A stretch of 64,000 nucleotides of DNA from Micromonospora sp. WMMA1363 (GTDB taxonomy: Bacteria > Actinomycetota > Actinomycetes > Mycobacteriales > Micromonosporaceae), in assembly GCF_030345795.1 (NCBI RefSeq), contig NZ_JAUALB010000001.1:2475001-2539000 (forward strand), given 5' to 3'. Shown piece after piece: positions 7,613 through 15,015 of the stretch. Numbering within the stretch: the first letter of the stretch is position 1; every line of letters starts with the position of its first letter. A program made the position numbers and the translations under genes. Under the pieces are notes generated by a model, which searched no databases, was not told the origin of the DNA, and saw only the letters and a list, made by a program, of their open reading frames with translations.

Positions 7613-7947
7613 CAGGCCACCGCCAGGGCGGTCAGTCGGTCGGCGGTGGCCGGATCGAGCGGCGCGGTGTCGGTGTACTCGCGGGCGTGGGCGTAGAACT
7701 CCCAGCCGTGCCAGGTCGGATAGGCGACCTGCGACCGGTACGGACGGCCGTCGCTGCTGGTGCCCTCGTGCTCGGCGGTCAACAGGTCCGGGTCGGTGAG
7801 TCCAGCCAGGTGCAGCCACGACGTCAGGTCGGCGATGCTGTCGAAGTCGACGGTCAGGGAGGTGCCATCCGAGTGGACGGCGATGCCGGTCGGGTTGGCC
7901 AGCAGGATCAGTTCGGCCAGGATCGCGCGGCGGTTCTTGCGGGTCAT
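7612..7947 (-). CDS. Small hypothetical protein (111 aa), possible paralogue of 8321-8647
   Basis: ATG 7947 overlaps the stop of the gene upstream and its own TGA overlaps the NUDIX start, so the gene is embedded in a coupled chain. It contains [20 protein letters not shown], which resembles LELDFATHADLRRWVRFLCL in the neighbouring gene at 8321-8647; size and order of strands and helices also agree. A conserved aromatic C-terminus ([13 protein letters not shown]) follows. The family is unknown to me. No membrane or metal motifs. Confidence 0.65.
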   Translation of the reverse strand: MTRKNRRAILAELILLANPTGIAVHSDGTSLTVDFDSIADLTSWLHLAGLTDPDLLTAEHEGTSSDGRPYRSQVAYPTWHGWEFYAHAREYTDTAPLDPATADRLTALAVA

Positions 7948-8120
7948 CGAACCAGCTCCATTCCGGAAGTGGGATGGTCAGCGGCGGGGGTGGCGCGGCG
8001 GATGGCGGTAGCCGTGCCGTCCGCGTGCTGCTCGACCAGCCGGCGGGCGACCAGCAGGGGCACGAGCATCGCCGGCGGGCCACCAGCCACGATCAACAGG
8101 ACGTACCCGGCGGCGGTCAC
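7944..8120 (-). CDS. Small single-TM protein (58 aa)
   Basis: GTG 8120 ([20 protein letters not shown]) is chosen because GGGAG lies 6 nt upstream and because its GTG overlaps the TGA of the preceding gene (GTGA); frames extending to 8177 lack a ribosome site. One hydrophobic helix spans about residues 4-25, followed by a polar tail that ends overlapping the next start. Likely a membrane-anchored accessory protein; function unknown. Confidence 0.55.
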   Translation of the reverse strand: MTAAGYVLLIVAGGPPAMLVPLLVARRLVEQHADGTATAIRRATPAADHPTSGMELVR

Positions 8121-8272
8121 CGGGTACTCCCGGTCGACACGCACATGCCCGCCGCGCCGCTCTGGTCGGGGCGACACGGGTGTGTGGTGTGGTTGGAGTA
8201 GGCGGCCAGGGCGGCGAGCACGGCGCAGATCAGCACCGTCCGCTTCACCAGCCGGTCAACGAATACGCCCAC
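8117..8272 (-). CDS. Small membrane-anchored protein (51 aa)
   Basis: GTG 8272 (MGVFVDRLVKRTVLICAVLA) lies 8 nt after GGGAGG. A basic N-terminus and one hydrophobic helix (about residues 11-26) are followed by a short outside-type segment with two cysteines (PCRPDQSGAAGMCVS) that could form a disulfide. The stop overlaps the GTG of the next gene. Too short for family assignment. The overlap with a well-supported start is the best evidence that it is real. Confidence 0.5.
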   Translation of the reverse strand: MGVFVDRLVKRTVLICAVLAALAAYSNHTTHPCRPDQSGAAGMCVSTGSTR

Positions 8273-8320
8273 AGCGGGCACCTCCCACGGTCATCGGTGT
8301 GGTCACCCGCGGGGTGGCGG

Positions 8321-8647
8321 TCATACGGCGGCCACCGCGGGCAGGAATTCCGTCGGCGTGGTGGCGGTCGGCTCGCAGCACCTCAGCCGCAGCCGGATGC
8401 CGCGCCAATCGCCGTGCACGTTGGTCAGTACCTTCGGCACGTCATCGCTGCGGTAGGGCTGGCTGCGCCGGTCCGTGTCCGACAGACACAGGAACCGCAC
8501 CCAGCGGCGCAGGTCGGCGTGCGTGGCGAAGTCCAGCTCCAGACCCCACGCGTCGGACGCCTCGACCCTGGCCGGCAGCGGCAGACCGTCACAGGCCATC
8601 ACCGCCGCGGCGGTGAACAGCACATCAGGCAGGCTCGGGGCCGTCAC
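8321..8647 (-). CDS. Small hypothetical protein (108 aa), possible paralogue of 7612-7947
   Basis: GTG 8647 overlaps the TGA of the upstream membrane-protein gene (GTGA). The central segment LELDFATHADLRRWVRFLCL matches the corresponding part of the protein at 7612-7947 in spacing and character, and both end with a strand-rich aromatic region (GDWRGIRLRLRCCEP here). Cysteines at the end are adjacent and may not bind metal. I do not recognise the family. Confidence 0.6.
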   Translation of the reverse strand: MTAPSLPDVLFTAAAVMACDGLPLPARVEASDAWGLELDFATHADLRRWVRFLCLSDTDRRSQPYRSDDVPKVLTNVHGDWRGIRLRLRCCEPTATTPTEFLPAVAAV

Positions 8648-8787
8648 TGGCCACCCCCGGCGAGGGTGGCGGCGAACGTGCCGATCCCGGCCACGACCGA
8701 CCGCACCATGTTGGCGGTGTCAGTCGGGTTGGTGACCGCGTAGAACACCACGAAAGCGGCCACCACCCAGCCAAGAAGCTTGCGCAT
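8644..8787 (-). CDS. Short hydrophobic membrane protein (47 aa)
   Basis: ATG 8787 (MRKLLGWVVAAFVVFYAVTN) ends at TGA 8644-8646, overlapping the next start. Almost the whole N-terminal half is one membrane helix; a helix with a polar face follows (TANMVRSVVAGIGTFAATLA). Proteins with the same MRKLLGWVVAA start, a TNP motif and a following amphipathic helix are common in actinomycete elements and chromosomes. GAGG lies about 8 nt before the ATG. Function unknown. Confidence 0.65.
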   Translation of the reverse strand: MRKLLGWVVAAFVVFYAVTNPTDTANMVRSVVAGIGTFAATLAGGGQ

Positions 8788-8825
8788 CACTACCTCACAA
8801 GAAAGAAAAGAAGGGAACAAGGAGG

Positions 8826-9086
8826 TCAGGCCGCGTCACGACGCGGCACGGCATCACGCGACACGGCGCGGGCGGCCAGCAACGCGCAGGCCTCCCGCAA
8901 CACCCGACGCCGCGCCCGGCGGACCTGCTGACGAGTCACCTCGGTCAGCCCATTGCGCAGCACCGCGATCTGCGCGTCCAGCAACAGCACCTCGGCGTCG
9001 ATCAACGGCATCTCCCGCTCGATCTCCGCCAGGTCATCGACGCTCGGCCCGTCCGGGCCGGCGTCGGTCAGGTCGTAGCTGCTCAC
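8826..9086 (-). CDS. DUF6284-like small protein (86 aa)
   Basis: GTG 9086 (MSSYDLTDAGPDGPSVDDLA) follows GGGAGGAA by 6 nt and overlaps the stop of the gene upstream. The body DDLAEIEREMPLIDAEVLLL, a second helix and an arginine-rich third helix (TRQQVRRARRRVLREA) resemble the DUF6284 family that accompanies Streptomyces and Micromonospora integrative elements. It is a predicted three-helix cytoplasmic protein. The DUF assignment is from memory of the pattern and should be treated as likely, not certain. Confidence 0.65.
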   Translation of the reverse strand: MSSYDLTDAGPDGPSVDDLAEIEREMPLIDAEVLLLDAQIAVLRNGLTEVTRQQVRRARRRVLREACALLAARAVSRDAVPRRDAA

Positions 9087-9274
9087 TTGCGGTTCCTCCC
9101 GGAACGACGGACACCCGACGCCGGACGGCGGCGGGCGGTGGACCGCTGCCGGCACAAGCGGCAGCGGTCCTCATCAGGAGCGAGGGGAGCGAGGGAGCCG
9201 CACCCGTTGCAGTCGCGCCACACGGCGTTGCTCTTGGTCGTAATCCGCACGGCGGCGGCGATGCTCACGGACAT
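9083..9274 (-). CDS. Small zinc-ribbon protein (63 aa)
   Basis: ATG 9274 (MSVSIAAAVRITTKSNAVWR) follows a GAGGTGA ribosome site. Cysteines are paired as CNGCGS and CRLCRQR, i.e. two CxxC knuckles 17-18 residues apart, followed by a basic tail; this is the classic layout of a small zinc ribbon. It is the first gene of the long minus-strand string and so lies closest to the divergent control region at 9.3-9.9 kb. Likely nucleic-acid binding. Confidence 0.65.
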   Translation of the reverse strand: MSVSIAAAVRITTKSNAVWRDCNGCGSLAPLAPDEDRCRLCRQRSTARRRPASGVRRSGRNRK

Positions 9275-9620
9275 GACGGCTCACCTCTCCCCAGCTCGAA
9301 TCAGGTCGGACGAACAGCCGGAGCGCCGCCAGGTCGGCGCGCTCCGGGTGGTAATCAGGGCGTGCCGTACTGGCACACCGGGCGACCCTCGGTTGGGCAA
9401 AGCGAGCGGACAGGTCTTGCGGCCGGACATGTCACGGCCGACACCCGCAGCCACCCCTAGGTCGCGTGCGTCGGGACCCAATCGGGGAGACGGATCTCCC
9501 TGCGCCCCGGACCTCTGTGCAGTTGTCAAGTGGAGCCATGCGCCACGGCGGTCCAGCAGATTCACGAGCGGCGCAGCCGAAGCCACCTCCGCCGGCTGTG
9601 GAGCCACCAGCCTGTAGCCT

Positions 9621-9647
9621 ACGTGTTCTATGTGCCATAGAACACGT
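9621..9647. promoter_or_regulatory. Perfect 27-bp inverted repeat (operator candidate)
   Basis: Arms ACGTGTTCTATG (9621-9632) and CATAGAACACGT (9636-9647) are exact complements around a 3-bp centre TGC. It lies between the minus-strand transfer genes and the plus-strand regulator gene, is AT-richer than the surrounding DNA, and is followed by TATACAT, which could be a -10 element. A dimeric repressor, such as a GntR/KorSA type, would fit. Confidence 0.7.
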
Positions 9648-9761
9648 ATACATGCGACCTGTCAAGCACTGCGCCGTGCTCTGTCTGGAAGGTCGCAACT
9701 CTCGTGCTTGGTGCTGAGAACCAGCTAAGCCGCTATCGACGCAGGTCAACAGGGAGATCAA

Positions 9762-9795
9762 GGGGGTTCATTGGAGCGGCCGGGGGGTTCACTGG
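9762..9795 (+). promoter_or_regulatory. Direct repeats 21 bp apart upstream of the helix-repeat regulator gene
   Basis: GGGGGTTCATTGG (9762-9774) and GGGGGTTCACTGG (9783-9795) differ at one base and are spaced two helical turns apart, about 90 bp before the GTG at 9881. This is the arrangement expected for cooperative binding of an activator or autoregulator. The rest of 9275-9880 contains no convincing gene. Confidence 0.4.
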
Positions 9796-9880
9796 GGGAG
9801 CACTTGCCTCGGCATGGCCTTGACCTTGCGCCTCAGTACACACTTGACTGCGGAGTGCGTTCGACCATCGGGGAGGTAGC

Positions 9881-11245
9881 GTGCCGAACGAGCTGCTTGC
9901 GCAGGCGCTCGGACGAGCTGGTTGGTCCAACAAGGGCTGCGCAGCCCGGCTCCGGGCCTTTGGTGAGGCCAAGGGAGTTGCGGTCCGCTGCACCCATGTC
10001 GATGTACGCCGTTGGTTAGACGGTGTACAGCCTCGTCCTCAGACCGCCGTTCTCATCGCCGAAGCACTCAGTGACGCGGTAGGGGCGCTGCTGACGCCTT
10101 CCGCGCTCGGCTTTGACTATCAGTCGCACGGCGGACTATCAATCGATGCACTGCGGTATGCCGACGCGCTGCCCGACACCTATCGCAGCCTGACCAGCAC
10201 CGCTGAGCACGACATTGCCGGCTCTATTGAGCTACAGAAGGCGGCAGCCGTTTCAACCGCATGGACCGGTCCACTCATGGCGTGGCTTCTGTCTCGACCC
10301 GAGCCTGTGCCCACCAATTCAACGGGTCTGCGAGTAGGAACGGCAGAGGTGGCTGCCATTTGCTCGACCATCAAACTATTCATGAATCTTGACTTCCAGT
10401 TCGGTGGCGGACACGCCAGAACGGCTCTCGCCCAGTACTTCCGGCATGACGTGCTGCCACTACTCGACGGCGGCTATTCCGAGGAAGTTGGACGCAAGTT
10501 GTTCTCGGCAGCGGCAGAGGTGGCACAGCTTCTCGGCTGGACAGCCTACGATCTCGGGCAACACGGCCTGGCGCAGCGCTACCTAATTCAGGGTCTTCGC
10601 CTTGCTCAGGCAGGCGGTGACCGCGTTATGGGAGGCCGTTTGCTCTCCAACATGAGCCATCAAGCGAACTATCTAGGGCAATACCAGGAGGCGGCCCAAC
10701 TTGCGCGGGCCGCCCAAGAGGGCACACGAGGTGCAGCGAGCGGCACTGTCTCAGCCATGTTCCTTGCAATGGAAGCACGAGCACGTGCCGGGGCTGGTGA
10801 CGGCCGTAGCTGTGCAAGCGTCCTACGTGAGGCGGAGAACGTGTTCAACCGTCGTGCTGTCTGCGACGATCCGCCCTGGATCTACTACTTTGATGAAGCC
10901 GAGATGGCAGGCGAGGCTGCTCACTGCTTCCGAGATTTACGCTCGCCCGGACTGGCGCTGGAATTCGTGACGCAGGCTATAGAGCTAACCGATCCTGCCT
11001 ACGTTCGCACTCATGCCTTCATCAGGCTCGTGAACGCGGCAAGCTGTCTACACATAGCAAGGCCAGACGTGGGGAAAGCGGCTGAAGTGGCGCTTGAGGC
11101 AATACAGCTCGCCGGGGCGCTCAAGTCGGAGCGCTATCTACGATACGTAAGGGATCTCCGGTCCGACTTCACGCCGCATGCCGGCAGCGCCGAGGCAAAG
11201 CGAGCGCTCGACGCCTTCGACGCGGTACTAGCGCCTCAGCGCTAA
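9881..11245 (+). CDS. Helix-repeat (TPR-like) transcriptional regulator
   Basis: This 454-residue protein starts at GTG 9881 after GGGGAGGT. The first about 75 residues resemble an XRE/Cro-type HTH (NELLAQALGRAGWSNKGCAA, then VDVRRWLDGVQPRPQTAVLI). The remainder is a series of helical hairpins (e.g. AARLLGWTAYDLGQHGLAQR-like, MSHQANYLGQYQEAAQLARA) typical of TPR regulators of actinomycetes. It is the only plus-strand gene of the element, divergent from the transfer genes, and has lower GC and less biased codon use than its neighbours. It probably controls the element from the inverted repeat at 9621-9647; the ligand is unknown. Confidence 0.75.
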   Translation: MPNELLAQALGRAGWSNKGCAARLRAFGEAKGVAVRCTHVDVRRWLDGVQPRPQTAVLIAEALSDAVGALLTPSALGFDYQSHGGLSIDALRYADALPDTYRSLTSTAEHDIAGSIELQKAAAVSTAWTGPLMAWLLSRPEPVPTNSTGLRVGTAEVAAICSTIKLFMNLDFQFGGGHARTALAQYFRHDVLPLLDGGYSEEVGRKLFSAAAEVAQLLGWTAYDLGQHGLAQRYLIQGLRLAQAGGDRVMGGRLLSNMSHQANYLGQYQEAAQLARAAQEGTRGAASGTVSAMFLAMEARARAGAGDGRSCASVLREAENVFNRRAVCDDPPWIYYFDEAEMAGEAAHCFRDLRSPGLALEFVTQAIELTDPAYVRTHAFIRLVNAASCLHIARPDVGKAAEVALEAIQLAGALKSERYLRYVRDLRSDFTPHAGSAEAKRALDAFDAVLAPQR

Positions 11246-11250
11246 ACTCC

Positions 11251-12165
11251 CTAAAAGGGCTGCCACCCCGATGTTATGGCTGACTGCCGTAAGCTGGTCA
11301 ATCGTCTGTCGAATTCCTCAGCGTGTAGGTTGCTTTCGCCTACGTTCTGCATTAGCCAGGTCGTCATTTTGAACAGGTTGATATCCCGAAGCACCTGGAA
11401 GCCGTTCCATTCCCGTACGTCCGCCCCGTACGCCTCACAGAACGCCTCATAGTCGGCCGGGCTGTGCCAACCGACCTCGTGCTCTGTAGCCGTCACGGCC
11501 AGGTCTACCTCGGGCGGTCCGAAACAGAATGCCTCGAAGTCAATCAGGATTGCCTCCTTGTTGGGAGTGCAAATCAGATTCTTGACGTGGGCGTCTCCGT
11601 GAAGCGCGACGGAGGGGCTCGGAAACGAGAGTGCCGCGTACGCCGTTCTCAGGTCGCTTAAGCGAGAGCGGAGGAAATCGACGGCTTCCGGCGGCACGTC
11701 CGTGGCCTTATCCAGGCGGGCACCAACCCTGCCGAAAATGTCGAGTTTTGGAAGCGCGACAGCACCATCAATTTCGCAGTTGTGAACGGAGCGAAGCGCT
11801 GAGCCGAGGTCGCTGGTGGAAGCCTTCTCGCCGCTGTCGGCCACTTTGAGCCAAAACGTCACGGGATGGTCGTTTATCATAAGCGGTTGCTCTGCCGGAT
11901 AGAGGCGAACGGCCGGCACGTCACAACGCTCTAGCCAGCGAGCGACACGAACCTCTTTCTCTGCATCCTTCAAGTGCTCCTTGCCGCGAGCAATTCGAAC
12001 GACTAGAGAGGGATGCTCAACGCAGAAGATTGCGTTCTCTCCAAGCCTCATCAGTCTCACATTGACCGACGAAGCGCCGACGACGGAACAGGCTTCCTTA
12101 AGAACCAGTGTTGCTGCTGTTGAGCTGAACGGCTGGGATGCCTTCTTAGTCGCCAATTTGCCCAT
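11251..12165 (-). CDS. APH-family (aminoglycoside-phosphotransferase-like) kinase
   Basis: This 304-residue protein has the APH/choline-kinase catalytic loop HGDAHVKN (about residues 189-196) and the metal-binding IDFEAF (about 208-213). An N-lobe ending in VARWLERCDVPAVRLYPAEQ and a hinge region come before it. All residues needed for phosphotransfer are present. The ATG at 12165 lies inside the end of the upstream GntR gene (20-nt overlap), so the two are translationally coupled. No resistance phenotype can be inferred; AICEs of actinomycetes often carry such a kinase with a GntR regulator. GC content is lower than in the chromosome part. The substrate is unknown. Confidence 0.8.
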   Translation of the reverse strand: MGKLATKKASQPFSSTAATLVLKEACSVVGASSVNVRLMRLGENAIFCVEHPSLVVRIARGKEHLKDAEKEVRVARWLERCDVPAVRLYPAEQPLMINDHPVTFWLKVADSGEKASTSDLGSALRSVHNCEIDGAVALPKLDIFGRVGARLDKATDVPPEAVDFLRSRLSDLRTAYAALSFPSPSVALHGDAHVKNLICTPNKEAILIDFEAFCFGPPEVDLAVTATEHEVGWHSPADYEAFCEAYGADVREWNGFQVLRDINLFKMTTWLMQNVGESNLHAEEFDRRLTSLRQSAITSGWQPF

Positions 12166-12859
12166 CCGAGGTGATGTCGCTCGATAGAACCACGCGAGGC
12201 TTTCCCGGTAGTCTCGCGATTAAGCCACTGGACTCTAGGATTTCTAGTGCGCGGCGCACTGTGCTACGCGCCGCACTATGGCGCTCGGCTATGGTCTTCT
12301 CCCCTGGAAGTTCAGCGCCGACCGGCAGATTGCCGCTACGAATTTCCTCTTGCAGGGAGCGCGCGATTTCTTCCGCTCGACTCCTTGTCTCGTCACCTCC
12401 CTGAGGTGAGGCGACGAAGCGGCCCCGACCGGGGATAGTGGCAGTAAAACCCCCTCTGTCGAGGATTAGAAGCGCTTGACGAGAGGTGCCACGCGCAACC
12501 CCGTATTGCGTGCTCAGCGACGCCTCGCTGTCCACTCGCATACCGGCCGCTAGTCGGCCGCTTTGGATGGCTTCTCGAATCTCCGCAGCAATCGACTCGG
12601 CGCGACTGGCGGCGCGTGGCTGTTCCTGATCCCCCGCCTTCACGAACCGGCCTCGGCCAGCAATCGATTCGATCAGCCCGTCAGCCTCCAACGCGGCCAG
12701 TGCCCGACGTGCGGTCACTCTGGATACAGACCAGCGCCTGCATACCTCCGACTCGGGCGGCAATGCCGCTCCGGGCGCTAGCTCCCCGGTGCGGATCGAC
12801 TCCCGCAGCGTCTGAGCGATCTCGCGATAGCCGGCACCTGAGATGCCTCCGGTTTTCAC
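12146..12859 (-). CDS. Triple GntR winged-helix regulator
   Basis: The 237 residues are almost entirely three consecutive GntR DNA-binding domains, about 10-73, 86-149 and 159-223. Each starts with a REIA/ESIA/EEIA helix, then I(R/Q)xGxL, (LP/DS)xEx, the recognition helix (VSRVTARRALAAL, VARGTSRQALLIL, AARSTVRRALEIL) and the wing GRGRFV (PGKPRVV in the third). No effector domain (FadR, HutC/UTRA or other) follows. The GTG at 12859 has GAGGAG just upstream. It overlaps the kinase gene downstream. Usual GntR proteins have one such domain plus a ligand domain, so this architecture is unusual. Confidence 0.85.
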   Translation of the reverse strand: MKTGGISGAGYREIAQTLRESIRTGELAPGAALPPESEVCRRWSVSRVTARRALAALEADGLIESIAGRGRFVKAGDQEQPRAASRAESIAAEIREAIQSGRLAAGMRVDSEASLSTQYGVARGTSRQALLILDRGGFTATIPGRGRFVASPQGGDETRSRAEEIARSLQEEIRSGNLPVGAELPGEKTIAERHSAARSTVRRALEILESSGLIARLPGKPRVVLSSDITSDGQIGD

Positions 12860-13234
12860 AGGTCTCCTCGCCGTCGTCGTCTACAGCTCAGGCTAGGCCC
12901 CTGCCGGCATCGCGGCCACCGCCAGGGCGGAGACCGGAGTGGTCTCAGTTGCGGTCTCATTCGGGGCCGTACGCGGGGGTTCACCGGAGCATCGACAGTG
13001 TTCCGGCCGCAGCTCACGTACGGTGTCGACCCATCCTGTACTGGTGAGCGCAGACCTCGAAAGCGTGTGACTCCCGTGCCAGAAGATGCCCGACAGGACG
13101 TCAGGGGGCATCGGGGAGACGCCGGAGACTCGCGGTAGATGCCCGGGTCCCGGAGCAGACCATGAGCGTGCCAGATCAGGCGGCGGCGCCGTGCTGCAAA
13201 CGGGGCTATCTCGCCGCAAAGTAGCCACACATGA
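12860..13234. other. Noncoding stretch between recombinase and GntR genes
   Basis: I find no convincing gene in these 375 bases: a frame at 12893-13228 on the minus strand lacks a ribosome site and typical codon bias. An attachment site could lie here, because integrase genes usually abut their att site, but without the empty chromosomal site no core sequence can be named. Confidence 0.35.
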
Positions 13235-14635
13235 TCACTTCGGGATGATCTGTACCGTTCTCGGATCAAAGTACGACTGGCCGGACTTCCAGCCCTTCGG
13301 CCTGCCCCTGCCGGCCCGTTTGATTCTGATCGTCATCAACGCATCGACGATCGCACGGCGGCGGTCGAGATCCTTGACGTCCAGATACGCCCTGGCCGGG
13401 TTATCAGCGAGAAGAATCGCGACGAGCGCACCATCGGCACCAGACGCCACCGAGGCCGCATCCAGCTCCGCGATGCGCTCATCGAGTCGCCTCGCGTCGC
13501 GGCGTACCTCGTCCTCCGTCAACACACCTTCGGTGAGCAGGGTGGACAGGCTCCGGCGCCGCTTGCGTAGCGCGTGCAGCTCGTCATTCACCTTCCCCCC
13601 GTCCGCCTTCGAGCGGACGAGTAGGTCGGCGGCATCCTTTCTCGACAGCCGCTCGACCACCACGGCGTCGACGTACTCGTCGAGCTCGGCGGCGTTGCGC
13701 ACGACGTGCCGGCCCTTGCGGCAGGTGTAGGAGGGTTTCAGTCTCGAGCCGCCGACCTGGGTACACAGCACCGGGGCGCCGCAGACATCACACAGCGCAA
13801 TCCCGGACAGCAACCAGCGTCGAGCCGATGACCATTGGGTGCGGCGTCCGGGGTCTTCGAGGATCGCCACGCATGCCCGCCAACGGTCCTCATCGACGAT
13901 TGCCGGCCACGATGCCGGGCCGATGACCTGACCCCGATGCTCCATCAGGCCGGCGTTGCGTGGGCGGATCAGCACTTTCCGTACGGTGTCCTGCCGCCAT
14001 GGCTTCCCGGTCGACGTGACGAGGCCGCCGCGGTTCCACTCGGCGGCCAGTCCGCGCAGGCTGCCTCCGGCGATCACGGCATCAGTGCCGGTGTCGATCA
14101 CTGCGGCTTCGGACTCGCGGACCGTCATGCCGTCATCTTCGTAGCCGTACGGCCGCCGGCCGCCCTTCCACAGGCCAGCGGCGGCGGCCTGGTCCTTCTG
14201 CCGCTGGACGCGTTCGGCGATGTCTTCGGCTTCCCCGGCGTCGTTCGCGGCAAGGATCCGGGCGATCCGGCGGCCGGCGGACGTGTTGAGGTCGAAGCTG
14301 GGCGATCGCATGTATTCGAAGGTGATGCCGTGCTGCTCGGCCAGCTCGATCAGGTCCTCGTTCTCTCGTGGCCGGCGGGTGATACGGCCGGATGTGTACG
14401 CGAGGATGACGTCGAAGCGACCGGCGCGAGCGTCGGCGAGCATGCGCCGGTAGTCGGGCCGTGGCTTGCGGGAGCGTGTGGAGGCGCCAAGGTCGTTGTC
14501 GCAATAGTCGGCGACCACAACCAGGTCGAGGCGGTCGGCGAGCGCGTCGAGGTCTTCGTCTTGGCGCTCCACGCCGAGGGCCAGGCCTTCACGGTCGCGT
14601 GAGATCCGCTTGTACTTCGCCGCGCGTTTCGACAT
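13235..14635 (-). CDS. Large serine recombinase (integrase)
   Basis: This 466-residue site-specific recombinase has a resolvase domain at about residues 6-150 with the nucleophile Ser12 in AAKYKRISRDREG and conserved arginines in TSGRITRRPRENEDL. A recombinase domain (about 158-255) is followed by a zinc beta-ribbon (CDVCGAPVLC and a later YTCRKGRH) and a coiled coil (about 335-400). This is the layout of phiC31/TP901-type integrases, slightly short for the class. It would integrate and excise the element. ATG 14635 follows two small genes on the same strand. An excision factor is not recognisable nearby. Confidence 0.9.
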   Translation of the reverse strand: MSKRAAKYKRISRDREGLALGVERQDEDLDALADRLDLVVVADYCDNDLGASTRSRKPRPDYRRMLADARAGRFDVILAYTSGRITRRPRENEDLIELAEQHGITFEYMRSPSFDLNTSAGRRIARILAANDAGEAEDIAERVQRQKDQAAAAGLWKGGRRPYGYEDDGMTVRESEAAVIDTGTDAVIAGGSLRGLAAEWNRGGLVTSTGKPWRQDTVRKVLIRPRNAGLMEHRGQVIGPASWPAIVDEDRWRACVAILEDPGRRTQWSSARRWLLSGIALCDVCGAPVLCTQVGGSRLKPSYTCRKGRHVVRNAAELDEYVDAVVVERLSRKDAADLLVRSKADGGKVNDELHALRKRRRSLSTLLTEGVLTEDEVRRDARRLDERIAELDAASVASGADGALVAILLADNPARAYLDVKDLDRRRAIVDALMTIRIKRAGRGRPKGWKSGQSYFDPRTVQIIPK

Positions 14636-14647
14636 GTGCTTAGTATG

Positions 14648-14746
14648 TCACAGCGGTACTTTCGCCAGGACGAACCGCTTCGGCCGGATCACCATCAGAT
14701 CCCCGGCGGTCACCATCACTACCTCGCCACGAGGCCGGCGCGTCAT
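14648..14746 (-). CDS. Very short coupled gene before the integrase (32 aa)
   Basis: ATG 14746 overlaps the TGA of the upstream zinc-ribbon gene (ATGA) and the frame stops 12 nt before the integrase start. The peptide reads MTRRPRGEVVMVTAGDLMVI followed by a basic/hydrophobic end RPKRFVLAKVPL and looks like a small beta domain. Its tight fit between two genes argues that it is translated; it could be a leader for the integrase or a small accessory protein. No homology recognised. Confidence 0.45.
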   Translation of the reverse strand: MTRRPRGEVVMVTAGDLMVIRPKRFVLAKVPL

Positions 14747-14925
14747 CGTGCACCCCGCAGCGACACGAACCGGCCCGATGCATCCCGGACCGGGGGAAAC
14801 GGAAGAACGAGCTGCCCGACGCAGCCGGCACACCGACCGTCGGCACCGGTGGCCGGGTCGAACCGGGACTGACACACCTCGCACCGAGGCGAAGCCGGGG
14901 CAGCCGAACGCCTACGCTTGGACAC
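14743..14925 (-). CDS. Small zinc-knuckle protein (60 aa)
   Basis: GTG 14925 (MSKRRRSAAPASPRCEVCQS) follows GAGAGG at about 8 nt. Two CxxC pairs (CEVC and CAGC) are separated by RFDPATGADGR, forming a zinc knuckle, and a conserved-looking tail QLVLPFPPVRDASGRFVSL follows. It is placed between the Pra-like gene and the integrase in the same direction, separated from the former by a strong hairpin. A DNA-binding accessory role in replication or excision is possible. Confidence 0.6.
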   Translation of the reverse strand: MSKRRRSAAPASPRCEVCQSRFDPATGADGRCAGCVGQLVLPFPPVRDASGRFVSLRGAR

Positions 14926-14966
14926 GTCACTACCTCTCTCGACAGAGCAGGGGAAAGAGACACCAA

Positions 14967-15010
14967 GGGGGCGGGGCTGCCGTCCGCCAAGACCAGACAG
15001 CCCCGCCCCC
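14967..15010 (-). terminator. Strong hairpin between Pra-like and zinc-knuckle genes
   Basis: Exact 13-bp GC-rich arms (GGGGGCGGGGCTG at about 14967-14979 and its complement at 14998-15010) enclose about 18 nt. There is no T-tract on the minus strand, so it may attenuate or protect mRNA. Confidence 0.55.
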
Positions 15011-15015
15011 AACCT

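Noticed and set aside
9281..9607. 108-codon minus-strand frame in the control region
   Set aside because: No ribosome site and atypical composition; the region contains regulatory repeats instead.
12893..13228. 111-codon minus-strand frame beside the integrase gene
   Set aside because: No ribosome site, Pro/Ser/Thr-rich, no similarity recognised.
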